In this document: positions 21,690 through 31,724 of the stretch, one piece after another
Position numbering within the stretch: the stretch's first letter is position 1
How the letters are laid out: each line of letters begins with the position of its first letter
NCBI GenBank assembly: GCA_012845835.1
Contig: JABAKD010000004.1
Span: 11,323,522-11,387,521, forward strand
DNA from: Undaria pinnatifida
Lineage: Eukaryota > Sar > Phaeophyceae > Laminariales > Alariaceae
Reading direction: 5' to 3'
Length of the DNA: 64,000 bases
Made by a program: the position numbers and the translations under genes
The notes under the pieces: generated by a model
Told to the model about the DNA's origin: nothing
What the model saw: only the letters and a program-made list of their open reading frames with translations
Database searches by the model: none

Positions 21690-21790
21690 AATTAAAATAC
21701 ACTCCAGCTGTGAGATCGAAGATTTCGTCGAAACTCATCTTTGCAAGCTGTGTGTGATACTCCGATCGCGCGCATTACGAGTTGTGTGTT
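21690..21790 (+). repeat. Module B, cut by the mariner-like element
   Basis: Near-complete module B (TATTATAAAAATTAAAATAC to GCGCGCATTACGAGTTGTGT). The family continuation CCTCATTAAGG is absent, replaced at about 21790 by the sequence of the 21793-22511 element. Confidence 0.8.
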
Positions 21791-21792
21791 AT

Positions 21793-22511
21793 ACCGAACC
21801 GTTTTTTTTATTGGTCCCGAACCGTTTTTTTTATTGGTTCCGCCGCACTGCTGCGCAGCGCGCAGAACAGGGGTCTTTCTGAACACACACCAGCAAGGTG
21901 CAGCCCACAACAGCAGACCGCGCCCGATCTCACCACCCCAACTTTGGAGCTCCGGTCGAACACCTTCCCAACTGCTGTTGAGCCATGTCCGCTGCTGGGA
22001 GTGCCTCTCAAGGGACGAAACGCAAGAATTTCAGCGTTTTGGAGAGAGAAGAGGTGATTCGCCACCTTCTCGCCAACAGCAAAGACGGGGTACTGCGGCA
22101 CGGTGCGTATGTGGAAGCCGCGGAGAAGTACGGGTGCAGCTGGAAGACGATAAAGGGAGTGTGGGCGAAGCATGAGCAGCGGGAGGCAGCTGGAGACCCC
22201 AGTGCGTACATCGGAAACAACCGCAAGGGCAAAAGCGGCAGAAAGGGCATCGACCTTGAGGACCTGCGTACCCGCGTGCGGGACATTCCGATGAACGAAC
22301 GCCATTTCCCCGATCAGGGGATTTCACCGCACCATCCCCCCCCCCATCGAGCGTTTTTTTTTTTCTCTCTCTCCAATGCGATATTCTATCGTATGCCAAA
22401 GATATCCGAGGTCCACCTTGCCCAAATGGCACGTTTCTGCCAATAACCCTCAAACCGCCCTTATATTACGGGATTTCCAAACCGCCCTTATATTTAGAGT
22501 CGGAGGGAGTA
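21793..22511 (+). mobile_element. Truncated Tc1/mariner-like element
   Basis: The right end is CGGAGGGAG followed by TA (22501-22511), the hallmark terminal sequence and TA target of plant-type mariner/Stowaway elements. Inside it lies a two-copy subterminal repeat, CAAACCGCCCTTATATT. The left end carries a different two-copy repeat, CCGAACCGTTTTTTTTATTGG, at 21793-21838. The centre encodes the N-terminal part of a transposase. No matching CTCCCTCCG left end was found, and the catalytic domain is missing, so the copy is defective and possibly chimeric. Confidence 0.6.
21985..22446 (+). pseudogene. N-terminal fragment of a mariner-like transposase
   Basis: The frame begins MSAAGSASQGTKRKNFSVLE. 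It has the order seen in the N-terminal DNA-binding region of plant and oomycete mariner-like transposases: a first helix (EREEVIRHLLANSKDGVL), a helix-turn-helix (YVEAAEKYGCSWKTIKGVWA), a basic linker with GKSGRKGIDLEDL, and a region where a second helix-turn-helix should begin. Homology-like sequence stops near residue 107, where the frame runs into low-complexity C and T tracts. The whole DDD/DDE catalytic domain is absent. The assignment rests on motif order recalled from the family and was not checked by alignment. Confidence 0.6.
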
Positions 22512-22782
22512 TGTTGGAATTTTGGGTAATTTTCAGTCAACCATTTTTCCACAGTTCGAAAGAGTCATCAAGGAAGAAATTACAGCAGTAGTAGTGGTAA
22601 GGAGTCATAAGTCAAGTGATAACTTGATGAAGATAAGTCAGAAGCCCATATTATTATCAACGTAAGATGAGGATTGAGGTTCGGAATGGATCAAAGGAAG
22701 AAATCAAAACACCTACAAACGAGGACCTGGTGTTGGAAGTTGACCTTCTCACGTAGTCGTGGGGAGATCTTGGAGTAGGGTA

Positions 22783-23250
22783 TTGTTGTTGTTGTTGTTG
22801 TTCTCACACTAACTCGCATAGTCACGTTCGTGGTCACAGGACAGGCTCCAGTCACTCTGGAGCTGAGGAATACTCTACGGAAAAACACAAACAACTCAAC
22901 GTGCTACACGCATATGTCACAGCTGACGCAATTCATGCCTCCACCCGAAACATATAAAAGTGAAATCGGGAGTCAGTCTACGATGTGCCAGGTCTATACC
23001 TGTGCATACGCCTCATTACTCGCGCCTGGAAAAACCGACTATACCGCTTGCCACCCAAGAAAGACTACCACGCATGTATCACACGTAGTATCTATCACTA
23101 CGCATACGCATGACAAACGCAAGTCAATTGGGAAGAAAAAACGAAGAACAACTAAGAAGAAAAAGGAAAGGAAAGAAAAGAGAAGAAGGCGAAAAAAGAA
23201 AACAAAAAGCAGAATATTATCGAAGTATGAGAAAATATGGGTTTTGTACG
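22783..23250 (-). repeat. Family C repeat, long form
   Basis: Reverse-oriented, so it begins with (TTG)n and CTCACACTAACTCGCAT. It continues to CGCAAGTCAATTG and an A-rich stretch ending GAAAATATGGG. The same long form is at 47637-48112. It forms the left part of the 2.1-kb insertion into repeat G. Confidence 0.75.
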
Positions 23251-23434
23251 TACGTACGAAGTTTGACCAATCAGATCAATGCATTAATTCATAGTCGTAT
23301 GAGTGATAGCCTTGGGTACACCTGGCCCAGCTGTGTAGGCGACGACCTGCACGCGGAGCGCGTAGGGGAGCAGAGTCAGAGCTACAGGTCCAAGGTGTGA
23401 TACAGAATAGTTTAAGTTCGTGCACTCCTCGACG

Positions 23435-24871
23435 ATGGAAGAGTGCAAATCACCGGAGGCCGAAGCTCTCGTGGCTGCTGCTGTACGCGGTCCTAATCAG
23501 GCTGCCTCGGATGCTACGAGAGTCGAGGCAGAGGCTTATGCTGCTGTCGCTGCTGTGCAAGCTGGGGTCGACGCTCGCCGTGCCGAAGCTCTGGCTGCTG
23601 TGCAAGCTGAGTCCGAAGGTCGCCGTGCCGCAGCAGCTTCGGTTGCTGCTACTGCTGCGCCTGCCACCGCGGCAACATCTTTATTCAGCCCCAGTCCCAC
23701 TGGGTCCGAGGCTGCGGGGGTCACATCGGCTGAATTGCTGCTCTGGCATAAGCAGGTGTCTGGCGAGTTCGCTCGGATAGACGCAGACATGATCCGCATC
23801 AAGGCGACGATGGATCGGCTGCTCGCATCCGTCGAAACCTTGCAGGATGCGATGGCCGGTGGCGCATCAAGAGTCGAGAACGTGGAGGCCATGTTACAGC
23901 AGTTCATGGACAACGTTGGCGATCGGCAGCCGGCTTCACGGGACAGTGGGGACGTGAGGGAGCGCCAACTCCAAAAGTCGCAACTAACCGACGATACGGC
24001 GCTCTGGAAGAAGATGGCGTCTAGAAAACATTGGGTGCTCCGCGGGCGCATACCTCCCAACATTGGCGACTCGGCGGCGGATATCCAGTCCTTCGTAGGC
24101 GAGGCCGTCAACGTCACGACGTCAGTGGCTACCCAGCTCCGCGCGATCAGTGACTTTGACGTTCGTGCGTACGGGCCGCGGGCGGAAGGGATGGTCGATC
24201 ACCTGCTGATGATGGTCGCTGACCGCCTTGATTTCTTGCGCCAGGCTCTTGAGGCGGTCCTGTCTGTTGGATTTTCCCTCGATAGCGACGGCAACGGTCA
24301 CTGCCGGGAGAGGGTGGCAACGATCGATGGCGCCTTCACGTCGGCGTCGGCCGACCTACGCCGGCATACCCTGAGCAATATTATCCTACTCTCTGGCCCC
24401 GCGGCGCGGGCTGTCATGAGCGAGATGGTAAACGACGATCTTCGCCTGTGGGTCAACGACCTCATGCGATTGGCACAGCAAGTCTGCCCGCCGATGGTGC
24501 CCCCTCTGTCCGACTTCACGTTCTCGATGCCGCCTGTGCCTTCGTTCAAGCGCACGAGCGACTTTTGCTTTAGCGGGGGAGACGTGCTCAAGCTCGTCGA
24601 TGGATTTCATGTCCCCCGCGACAGCCAGGACGGGCCGTCCGAGAGAAAAAGCAACCCGGCCAGCCCCGGTACACCAAAGAAAAAAATCGCTGCCCAGTGC
24701 CGGCAGTTTGCTTCTCTGGGCCGATGCCGGTTCTCCAACTGCAAATTCTTGCATTCGGCTCTCCCGGCCGACGCCACTTCACTCGATGCCCTTCGCGACA
24801 GTGGCAGTTCGGCGGCGCCGGCTGTTGGGTCGCGGGCGTTGGCGCTGCGCTCAGAGCCCAAGCAAAGATAA
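23435..24871 (+). CDS. 478-residue gag-like protein with C-terminal CCCH zinc finger
   Basis: An intronless frame of 478 codons starts at the ATG at 23435 (an upstream in-frame GTG is not needed). The N-terminus (residues 1-85) is Ala-rich with repeated AEALAAVQAE-like heptads. A coiled-coil-prone region follows (about 100-170), then a globular, mostly helical middle (190-370), then a basic Ser/Pro linker. A zinc knuckle at residues 422-440, CRQFASLGRCRFSNCKFLH, has spacing C-x8-C-x4-C-x3-H, close to CCCH RNA-binding fingers. The layout (coiled coil, helical body, C-terminal knuckle) resembles retrotransposon gag or LINE ORF1 proteins. The frame ends 18 bases before the right edge of a 2.1-kb insertion into repeat G, so it probably belongs to a mobile element. 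No polymerase frame accompanies it. High GC and clean openness point to a young or selected gene. The family is not recognised. Confidence 0.65.
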   Translation: MEECKSPEAEALVAAAVRGPNQAASDATRVEAEAYAAVAAVQAGVDARRAEALAAVQAESEGRRAAAASVAATAAPATAATSLFSPSPTGSEAAGVTSAELLLWHKQVSGEFARIDADMIRIKATMDRLLASVETLQDAMAGGASRVENVEAMLQQFMDNVGDRQPASRDSGDVRERQLQKSQLTDDTALWKKMASRKHWVLRGRIPPNIGDSAADIQSFVGEAVNVTTSVATQLRAISDFDVRAYGPRAEGMVDHLLMMVADRLDFLRQALEAVLSVGFSLDSDGNGHCRERVATIDGAFTSASADLRRHTLSNIILLSGPAARAVMSEMVNDDLRLWVNDLMRLAQQVCPPMVPPLSDFTFSMPPVPSFKRTSDFCFSGGDVLKLVDGFHVPRDSQDGPSERKSNPASPGTPKKKIAAQCRQFASLGRCRFSNCKFLHSALPADATSLDALRDSGSSAAPAVGSRALALRSEPKQR

Positions 24872-25330
24872 GAAAAGCAAGAAAATGCAATGGATCTATC
24901 TGAGTAGCTGAAATAATCACGTGTTTTTGGTAGGTGGAAAAGTCGTCGTTGGGTAATACGTACATTCCTGGAAGAAGTTGAGAACAATATTACAGTCGTG
25001 GTACAGGACTGATTGCCAGCAAGTAGTTGCAAGGTCGGTAAGTTTTGAGAGCAGATTTCTCGGGGTTTGTCGTGGTTGCCCTTTCATGTCAGAAGCTCGC
25101 TGGGTGTCGCTTGGAGCTGTATCGAGTCGATGCACGAAATGGCAAGCCACCGGGGTGGGGTGAGACTGATGTAAGCGAGTATCAGGCGAAAGCAATCAGT
25201 ATGTGACGGATTGGTAGGTGGACTACAGTGAAGAAGAAAGATAAAGGATGCTCTATTACACATGATCCATCAATCATGTTTCCTGACCAGTTCTCGAAGC
25301 CAGAACAAAAGCAATTTATAAGAATATTGT

Positions 25331-25529
25331 GAGGACGTCAGCCGTGAGTTCGACGAATTTCTGGTCAATACTCATCTTTGATAGCTGCGTTGTTGGTACT
25401 TGTAATATACTATGTGAGTGACTTTTCTCTATCTGGGAAGGGTCTATTATTTTTGTTAAAATATATATACAGACTATATATGTATATAGACTAGACTACA
25501 TAGTATTAGTATAAATATCTAGTCTATAG
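25331..25529. repeat. AT-rich insertion in repeat G with diverged module B
   Basis: Absent from the G copy at 29480-30250. Contains CAGCCGTGAGTTCGACGAAT and ACTCATCTTTGATAGCTGCG, a weak echo of module B, followed by AT-rich sequence with TATAGACTAGACTA-type palindromes. Confidence 0.5.
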
Positions 25530-25690
25530 ACAAGACCATTTATTTCGTCTGATGGAAGCACCTGCAGATATAGTATGGAATGAGTTTGGACCGCTAGCGA
25601 GATACAACAGCCGTCTCGTGAGTGAAATTCACCAGACCGAGTGAGCCGAGTCCAATTCCTACTGCATTGGCGTTGTCCTGTGATGCCGTC

Positions 25691-26840
25691 TGTTGGGATA
25701 CATGCTTGCAAAACGCTTCGAGACCCGAACTGCGCGGAAAAAGGAGACGACCGGATGTACTTGTCTTCGTTCCCTGGTGCGTCGTACGACCGGGAATTTG
25801 TTTTTTCTTCGTAATTAAACTGTCCCGCTTTGCTTTCCGAGTGACCTCAATGGTCGTAAAGGTCAGGAACAAAGGGTTTTCATCTTAAACCACTGAATGG
25901 CGCCTACGTTTCTGTCCAGCGTGGTACATGCCATACGCTGCACTGCCTCCTTCGCCGCTCGACGCTGCTGCTGCTGCTGCTGCCGTGCGAGTACGTAGTT
26001 CTCGGTTGCATCACGTTAGCCCTCCTTTCGTAGCAGTTTTCTTACTCCCACTCGCCCGTCAGTGCGTTTGTCTTACCGTATCTTGACGATGTGACGGCCT
26101 TCTAATTGTCACACCTAGTGGCCAAGGTGGTACAAGGCACATCGCCGGTTCAGCATGCACTAGGCGCTGCGATACCTTTCTTTTTTTTTCGAGGATCTGG
26201 GATTTTGTACGACAAAGAAAAATGATGATTTTGCAGGCAGCCAACCTGCACCAGTCATCGACTATGTTGAGTAGCCGTAGACAGTGATTCGAGAACAACC
26301 TGGGGCGGTACACCCCGTCTTCTTCCGCCTTTCCGATCACTGTCTGTAACCGCCGATTCCTGTAGAAGAGTAGATAATCCAAAATGTGCGGTATCGTACA
26401 GAACCATGTGACGGAGTAATTCGGGTACCTTGGACCAGAATTTCCATGGGTCCCTTAACTATAGTGTTTTGTTTTACCGTTGTACAGCGGAAAGCCGACG
26501 AAAACAGGAGTCGTGACCTCGATTCGTCATGAGCTTCACGAATTTTTTGCATTGATGAGCCATGTTGTGTCAATTCCCCAGTAGTAGGCTGAAGAAAGAA
26601 ATTCAGTAGGATACGTGGAAAATCTCCGGTCGTTTTGATCACACGATTAATTTAGTCGCCTAAGGCAGTGCGAATACTCGTAGCAAACGAGGTTCGCCCA
26701 TTGCGTCTCCCCGTTTCCATGGTAAAAAACCAGGTACCCGCGACAAGGTGCCTCGTGTTGGTGAGCTACAGCTAGGTGTTGGTTATGGCAGCGTATCAAA
26801 ATACTGTAGTGTTGCACCCCCAGAATTTTGTCGCCCGTCA
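25691..26840. other. No recognisable gene
   Basis: A short (CTG)n run lies near 25965-25985. Frames are short, overlapping on both strands and without splice support or known motifs. Confidence 0.4.
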
Positions 26841-27073
26841 CCGACGAGGACAAAAGGTGATTCAGACATCCACGTACGATTCCTCACCGCCGTTATGCCC
26901 GTTACAGTACCGGTATCGCCTGTGATCGCCCTTCAACAGCGTACTCAAATCTGTTCCATCAAAGACGTAGCCCCGCGCCTTCCTTACCGGTTGTTTCAGA
27001 ACAAGAAATAAGATTGCCTGTAAGGTCAAGCGGTTTGTCTGGAGGATGTTAGATTCCTCTGACCAAGATTGTT

Positions 27074-27664
27074 GTGTTCAATAGCCGCTTGCTTTTTATT
27101 CTAACCAAGATTGATGAGCGTTTTTTTTTACTTCCTCATGCCATCATTTGCTTGGGGGGTGATTTCAGAAAGTCCCTCTTATTAACAACACTTACTCGGC
27201 AAAGTACACACAGGGTCGAATGCACGATCTTCGCACCTTGGCAACTCTTTGATAGGTATGATTTTTTTTTGGTCGACGATTGCAGAAGAGGCGGTCTCGA
27301 TTCGAAACAATCAAATAATAATTCACGTCGGCCAAGCCTGTCGCAACGCCGGTATCAGCTGGCCAGTAACGGCTGTGCGGTCGCTTCAAAACATGCGCAC
27401 ACCCATGCCATCGGTCGTGGCGGCTCCGCGCCGCCCCTGTCCGAATTCTCAGAAAAAGCGATCTGGTTCCCTGTCTGGCAGATGTCTCATCCAGAGCATG
27501 TAGTCCTCCCTGACTCTAAGATAGAGGTGCCTGATTTCTTACCTGAATTCAACATTTCTGGAGAGGGAAAATCAACGTCACACTTTCCCGCCAAACAGAA
27601 CCCATGTCCGAATTCACGCCGGGCCTCATGCGAGACGCACATACCCCGGCATAGCTTTCATTGA
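27074..27664 (+). CDS. 196-codon reading frame, unknown
   Basis: The frame starts at an in-frame start near 27074 and runs to a stop at 27664. The second half (about residues 110-196) has even composition with EVPDFLPEFNISGEGKST, which looks more coding-like than the Leu-rich start. A polypyrimidine tract with an acceptor-like site (GGTCGACGATTGCAG, ending near 27286) suggests the true exon might begin there in another phase. No domain is recognised. It lies in a 2.3-kb plus-strand stretch (26841-29165) with several exon-like frames that may form one split gene or pseudogene. Confidence 0.25.
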   Translation: MFNSRLLFILTKIDERFFLLPHAIICLGGDFRKSLLLTTLTRQSTHRVECTIFAPWQLFDRYDFFLVDDCRRGGLDSKQSNNNSRRPSLSQRRYQLASNGCAVASKHAHTHAIGRGGSAPPLSEFSEKAIWFPVWQMSHPEHVVLPDSKIEVPDFLPEFNISGEGKSTSHFPAKQNPCPNSRRASCETHIPRHSFH

Positions 27665-28526
27665 CACGGGTTTCCCACAGCAGTACCTTATACCAGCACG
27701 TTCTATTATAATAGAGTCCGTTAGAAGGATTGATTGACGCACGTAAACGTCAATTTCTTTTTCCCCCATTAATTGTACCAGCAATCAGCAGTTAGTAACT
27801 ACTACTTTGTTGTGCGTCTCAAAACGCTGTGTTGCTTTTGGTCAAAACGTCTCTGGCGTAGAAAACGTTTTTCAGCAACGATGAGCGCAGTTCGATCATT
27901 GCGTGTCGAGTCTATACTACGATCCACAAACCCGCCTGTTGAATAATTGGCAGCTCATCGGTTTCTGACACCATTATTCACGTCCGTCAGGTTTAGCCAA
28001 AGAAGTAAGGTAGGATAAGGATTTCGGTTACCGTCACACCACTATTACAACGCTTCGATTGATGCTCGTGCATTAATATCACCCGCAGGCATTAGAGGAA
28101 CGATACTTTTGGTAGACGGATATGTCAGCGAGAGTTAAATCCGAATGGTGGATGTCCCGAAGTACAGTACTGCGTAAAGCCGCGACACGTCGCTCGCGGG
28201 AAACACCTTTTGTTATGCCGCTGATTTCCCTCCCGCTGCCATTGTGGAGTATCGTTCGACTTTCCATATCCGTTGCATTTAATAATGAACTAGCTCATGT
28301 ATTATTATCGTATATGGATTTCCGGGTTTTTGAGTCCGAGACGAATACAACTCACTGTGAGATTGTCAGATACTGTTTCGTTTTTGGTTTGCCGAAGCTG
28401 TAACATCACCCACGTAGGATTTGATAACAGGTGCTCCCGAACGCACCAACGCCTTGCCGCTCAGCGTGCAGAACATCGGGGGCCTAGCACTGTTTTGCTG
28501 CCTGACTGGTTACGTCCTTACCCCAG
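27665..28526. other. No firm gene; possible coding remnant at the right end
   Basis: The stretch 28430-28520 contains a plausible frame (GAPERTNALPLSVQNIGG) after an acceptor-like GATTTGATAACAG. It does not join in phase with the exon at 28527 without an impossibly short intron, so a frameshift or missing exon is likely. The remainder is unremarkable. Confidence 0.35.
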
Positions 28527-28727
28527 ACCATCCGAATCCGGCAAGGCACGTTTGACGAAGCCCTGAAGAAGTTCGCACTTGTTTCATGGTGGATACTGGA
28601 GGACGACGGTTCGGGACACGTCCCCAGCGCCTCGTCGGAAGGGGACACCTGGTCATCCTACGCCGCCATATTTTTTGTTTGTGGTGTTGTTGTTTGGGGT
28701 TGTGTTTGTTTTTTTTTGGCACTGCAG
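28527..28727 (+). CDS. Exon of a single-pass membrane protein
   Basis: Bounded by an acceptor (TTACGTCCTTACCCCAG) and a consensus donor (CAG then GTAAGA at 28728), it encodes 67 codons in phase 0. The first half (TIRIRQGTFDEALKKFALVS) looks like part of an extracellular domain. After an acidic Ser-rich linker comes a 20-residue hydrophobic helix, AAIFFVCGVVVWGCVCFFLA, then a basic stop-transfer region if translation continues. Orientation (acidic outside, basic inside) fits a type I membrane protein. A downstream 22-residue repeat (28954-29151) could be its cytoplasmic tail, but the connecting splice is not certain. The upstream exon is frame-damaged or missed. Family unknown. Confidence 0.45.
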
Positions 28728-28953
28728 GTAAGAAAACTAAATGGTGGACAGGTATGGGCGCAGCGCCATCGTTGCGAAGATTAAAAGGTATCCGGCGTTT
28801 CCTTAGGGTGAAAAATGTTCAAAGATACATGATTTCTTTCGAAGAAGGACGGGTTTATGCTTGGGTAGGACTGTAAGAAGTTACCTGGATCGCGAAGATG
28901 GGTTGCGTCCTGAGTGGGCCGGAGGCATAGTAACAACAGTATTGAAACGGTTG

Positions 28954-29151
28954 CATCCACGCCCTCCGATTTCGTTGAGGCTGCCGATCGGGAAAGGATT
29001 GGGGACATGGAATCGCCTGCATCAACGCCCCCATATTTCGTTCAGGCTGTCGTTCCGAGAAGCGTTGGGCATTCGGAATCGATTGCATCAACGCCCCCAG
29101 GTTTAGTTGAGACTGTCGTTTCGGAAAAAGAGTGGGGTTGCATTCGGGTTT
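28954..29151 (+). repeat. Three-unit 66-bp tandem repeat, 22-residue coding period
   Basis: Units start at CATC.ACGCCC (28954, 29020, 29086), exactly 66 bp apart. In one plus-strand frame each unit reads as ASTPPYFVQAVV-like sequence followed by an acidic/basic segment, so 22 residues repeat three times before a stop at 29163-29165. The minus-strand frame is also open and repetitive (GALMQAIP core). The plus frame, with Ser/Thr-Pro motifs, would suit a phosphorylated tail of the membrane protein whose exon is at 28527-28727. Confidence 0.7.
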
Positions 29152-29479
29152 CATCATCGCATTGAGTGATTGACAATGTTGGAGTATCGAAGAAAAATCT
29201 CAGCTTGCCACCCCACGCTACATTGATGGGCATGGACTAGTATGGCAAAGCTTAGATTATACCTTGTTCTTCGGTTAGCGCGCAAATCGAGACTGCTCTG
29301 TCGTTCTGTCTTGATCGATTTTCAGTCTTAGTGGTCATTCAAGTTTTTGTTTCGGTCGCGTTGACTTGATTAAACGTCCCAGTGGTGCACGTGTATGGTT
29401 GCCATCAAATCCATTGCGTGAGATTACTGTAACGACTTCTTATCTTGCGGTAATTGCTTTTGAGTAGAAAACTCTCAAG

Positions 29480-30250
29480 TTTGCTACTAAAAAGCAGGGT
29501 AGGCCAATGTGGTAAAAAATTATTAGTCAATGGATAATTTGACAAAGGTAAGTTAAAATCTTCAAATTTAAGTTGAGGATTCAGGTTCGGAATAGATCCA
29601 AGGGAGATGTTAAGACGTCTACATACGAGTACCTGGTGTTTGAGTTGACCTTCGCTCGTACTCGTAGTCGTGGGTAGATCTTGAAGTAGGATATGGAGCC
29701 ATTTGGGTAGCCGAAATAATCACGGGTTTTCGGTAGGTGGAAAGGTCGTCGTTGGTTACTACGTACATTCCTGGAAGAAGTTGAGAAGAATGTGAAAGTC
29801 GCGGTACAGAACCGATTGCTAGCAAGTAGTTGCAAAGTCGGTAAGTTTTGAGAGCAGATTTCCCGGGGTTTGTCGTGGTTGCCCTTTCATGCCAGAAGCT
29901 CGCTGGGCGTCGCTTGGAGCCGCATCGAGTCGATGCGCGAAATGGCAAGCCACCGGGGTCGGGTGAGACTGAGATGAACGCGAGTATCAGGCGAAAGCAG
30001 TCAGTATGTGACGGATTGGTTGGCGGACAACAGTCAAGGAGAAGGATACAGGATGCTCAATTACACATGATCCATCAATCATGTTTCCTGACCAGTTCTC
30101 GAAGCCATAACAAACATTTTTTTCGTCGGATGGAAGAACCTGCAGATATTGTATGGGATGAGTTTGGGCAGCTAGCGAGAATACAGCCGTCTCGCAAGAT
30201 GGATTCACCAAACCGAGTAAGCCGAGTCCAATTCTTATTACATTGCTGCC
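29480..30250 (+). repeat. Dispersed repeat G, uninterrupted copy
   Basis: Continuous counterpart of the split copy at 22595-25690; it defines the pre-insertion state at about 29693 (GGATATGGAGCCATTTGGGT). No protein is recognised in it. Confidence 0.8.
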
Positions 30251-31724
30251 GAAAACATGAATTTTGACCTTGGTCGCACGAAACGACGACGACGGTATTG
30301 ATTATTATGACGATAGCGTTTTGAGGTACCTGGTGGTATGAGTATGGTTTTGGTAGATCAGGAACAGTCACGTGTGTATTCATCCGTGCTTCATTTTTTT
30401 GCTGCCATAACGAGATGTGATGGATATGGTGGTTGTGGTATGATCACACAACTAAAATTTGAACCCTCCCTGATATTATGCCTGCAACAACAGAGTAACT
30501 GGTACGTGAAATTGTTTTTCTTTTTACGTACTCATACTGGGCAATAGTGGATGATTGGGCAGTAGGAGAAACCCGCTCGAGAAATGCCCCAAACTCGACG
30601 AGTTCGACAAGATTCTGAACCCGCGTTCGACTAGCATGTTCGCGAGCTGGTAGGATGCTTGATCGCGTTGAACAGGTATCGCAGTAGAGCTCACCACGTT
30701 TTCGATAGCATGGCTGACGCACACTGTGTACGAGACGAAGAGGGTTTCACCGTACATTGTTGCGGTTCATTGGGTTAGGGCTAGGTTTAGGGTTAGGGTA
30801 TATAATATATGAAGAGTATGTCAACTATATTATCGAAAAACGTTCAGGTACCTCCAAGTATGGAGTACCAGGTAGGTAGGTATGATGAATGCTGACTCCC
30901 ATAGTCAAGAATAGTCAAGAAGCACGTGTCCTAATCAAAGTGTCCTGTAATACCAATGCGTGTTGAGAGCTTGGTATGGACTAAACCAGAGCGGAACTGG
31001 TTGGACAAAATGTGGCTTGACTCCGGAGTGGGGGAGTTTTATATTTGCTCTTTTTGGGGGTCATAAAATATTTGTTGAAGGCGATGCCCCTATACTCCAT
31101 AGGAGTTTGAGGATTCCATTATTGAGTTCGCATTAATCTAGGATGGAATGAACATTACCATGACAGTTGTCACGGGCAGGGGGAATGTAGGATTCAGCAT
31201 GTGCTGGTATCAATGCCCGAGAATCGGGGTTTGTCTTGATCTTCATAGTTGTACCGTTTTTCATTTTGCTTGGGGCATGTTGAAAACGAGAGTATCTACC
31301 ACCAGAATTTTGCTCGATCGAAGATTTGGATGTATGACAATTTGGGGGAACCTTTGGGGGAACAACAATGTTGGTTCTTGGGGTGATTTGTTTGATAAAT
31401 TTAAAGAACCATATTCGAAAGGTTTTCTTTCTGGTTTCACACAGATTAGTCCTACTGCACTTTTGATCGCCCATAGTCTTATCAGCCATTTCCGGTACGA
31501 TTACTGCGGTTGAGTTCCACTCGCTACGGCGTTGGGTATCAGTATTCGGATTTGTGGAGCAGAGGCAGCATTGTGTTGAAAATGGCATTAGATATTAGAG
31601 GCATGTGCTTTGGATGAGCTAGGTTTCGGATGGTACGCTTTATTTGAACGTTATCACGACGAGCATACAGGCAGGAGGAATGTTGGTTCATGCCCGTGCA
31701 CAAGTCTGACGTATGCTGTGTATA
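30251..31724. other. No firm gene
   Basis: Frames of 151 codons (minus, 31588-31133) and 121 codons (plus, 31148-31513) overlap one another. Neither has a recognisable motif, so at most one is real. No repeats shared with the rest were seen apart from the telomere-like patch. Confidence 0.35.
30772..30799 (+). repeat. Short interstitial telomere-like repeat
   Basis: Four degenerate units of GGGTTAG/GGTTTAGG type in a row. This is consistent with a TTAGGG- or TTTAGGG-type telomere elsewhere in the genome, but too short to prove it. Confidence 0.6.

Larger units (their letters stand above)
22595..25690 (+). repeat. Dispersed repeat G, copy 1, split by two insertions
   Basis: Host pieces 22595-22782, 24890-25330 and 25530-25690 align in order with the continuous copy at 29480-30250. 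Shared landmarks include TTCGGAATRGATC, GTCGTCGTTGG, TTCCTGGAAGAAGTTGAGAA, GGCAAGCCACCGGGGT and CATGATCCATCAATCATGTT. The first gap holds about 2.1 kb with the CCCH protein frame. The second, about 200 bp, holds an AT-rich segment with a very diverged module B. Confidence 0.8.

Noticed and set aside
31133-31588. 151-codon minus-strand frame
   Set aside because: A 121-codon frame runs opposite it; neither shows a domain, splice signals or biased codon use that would decide.
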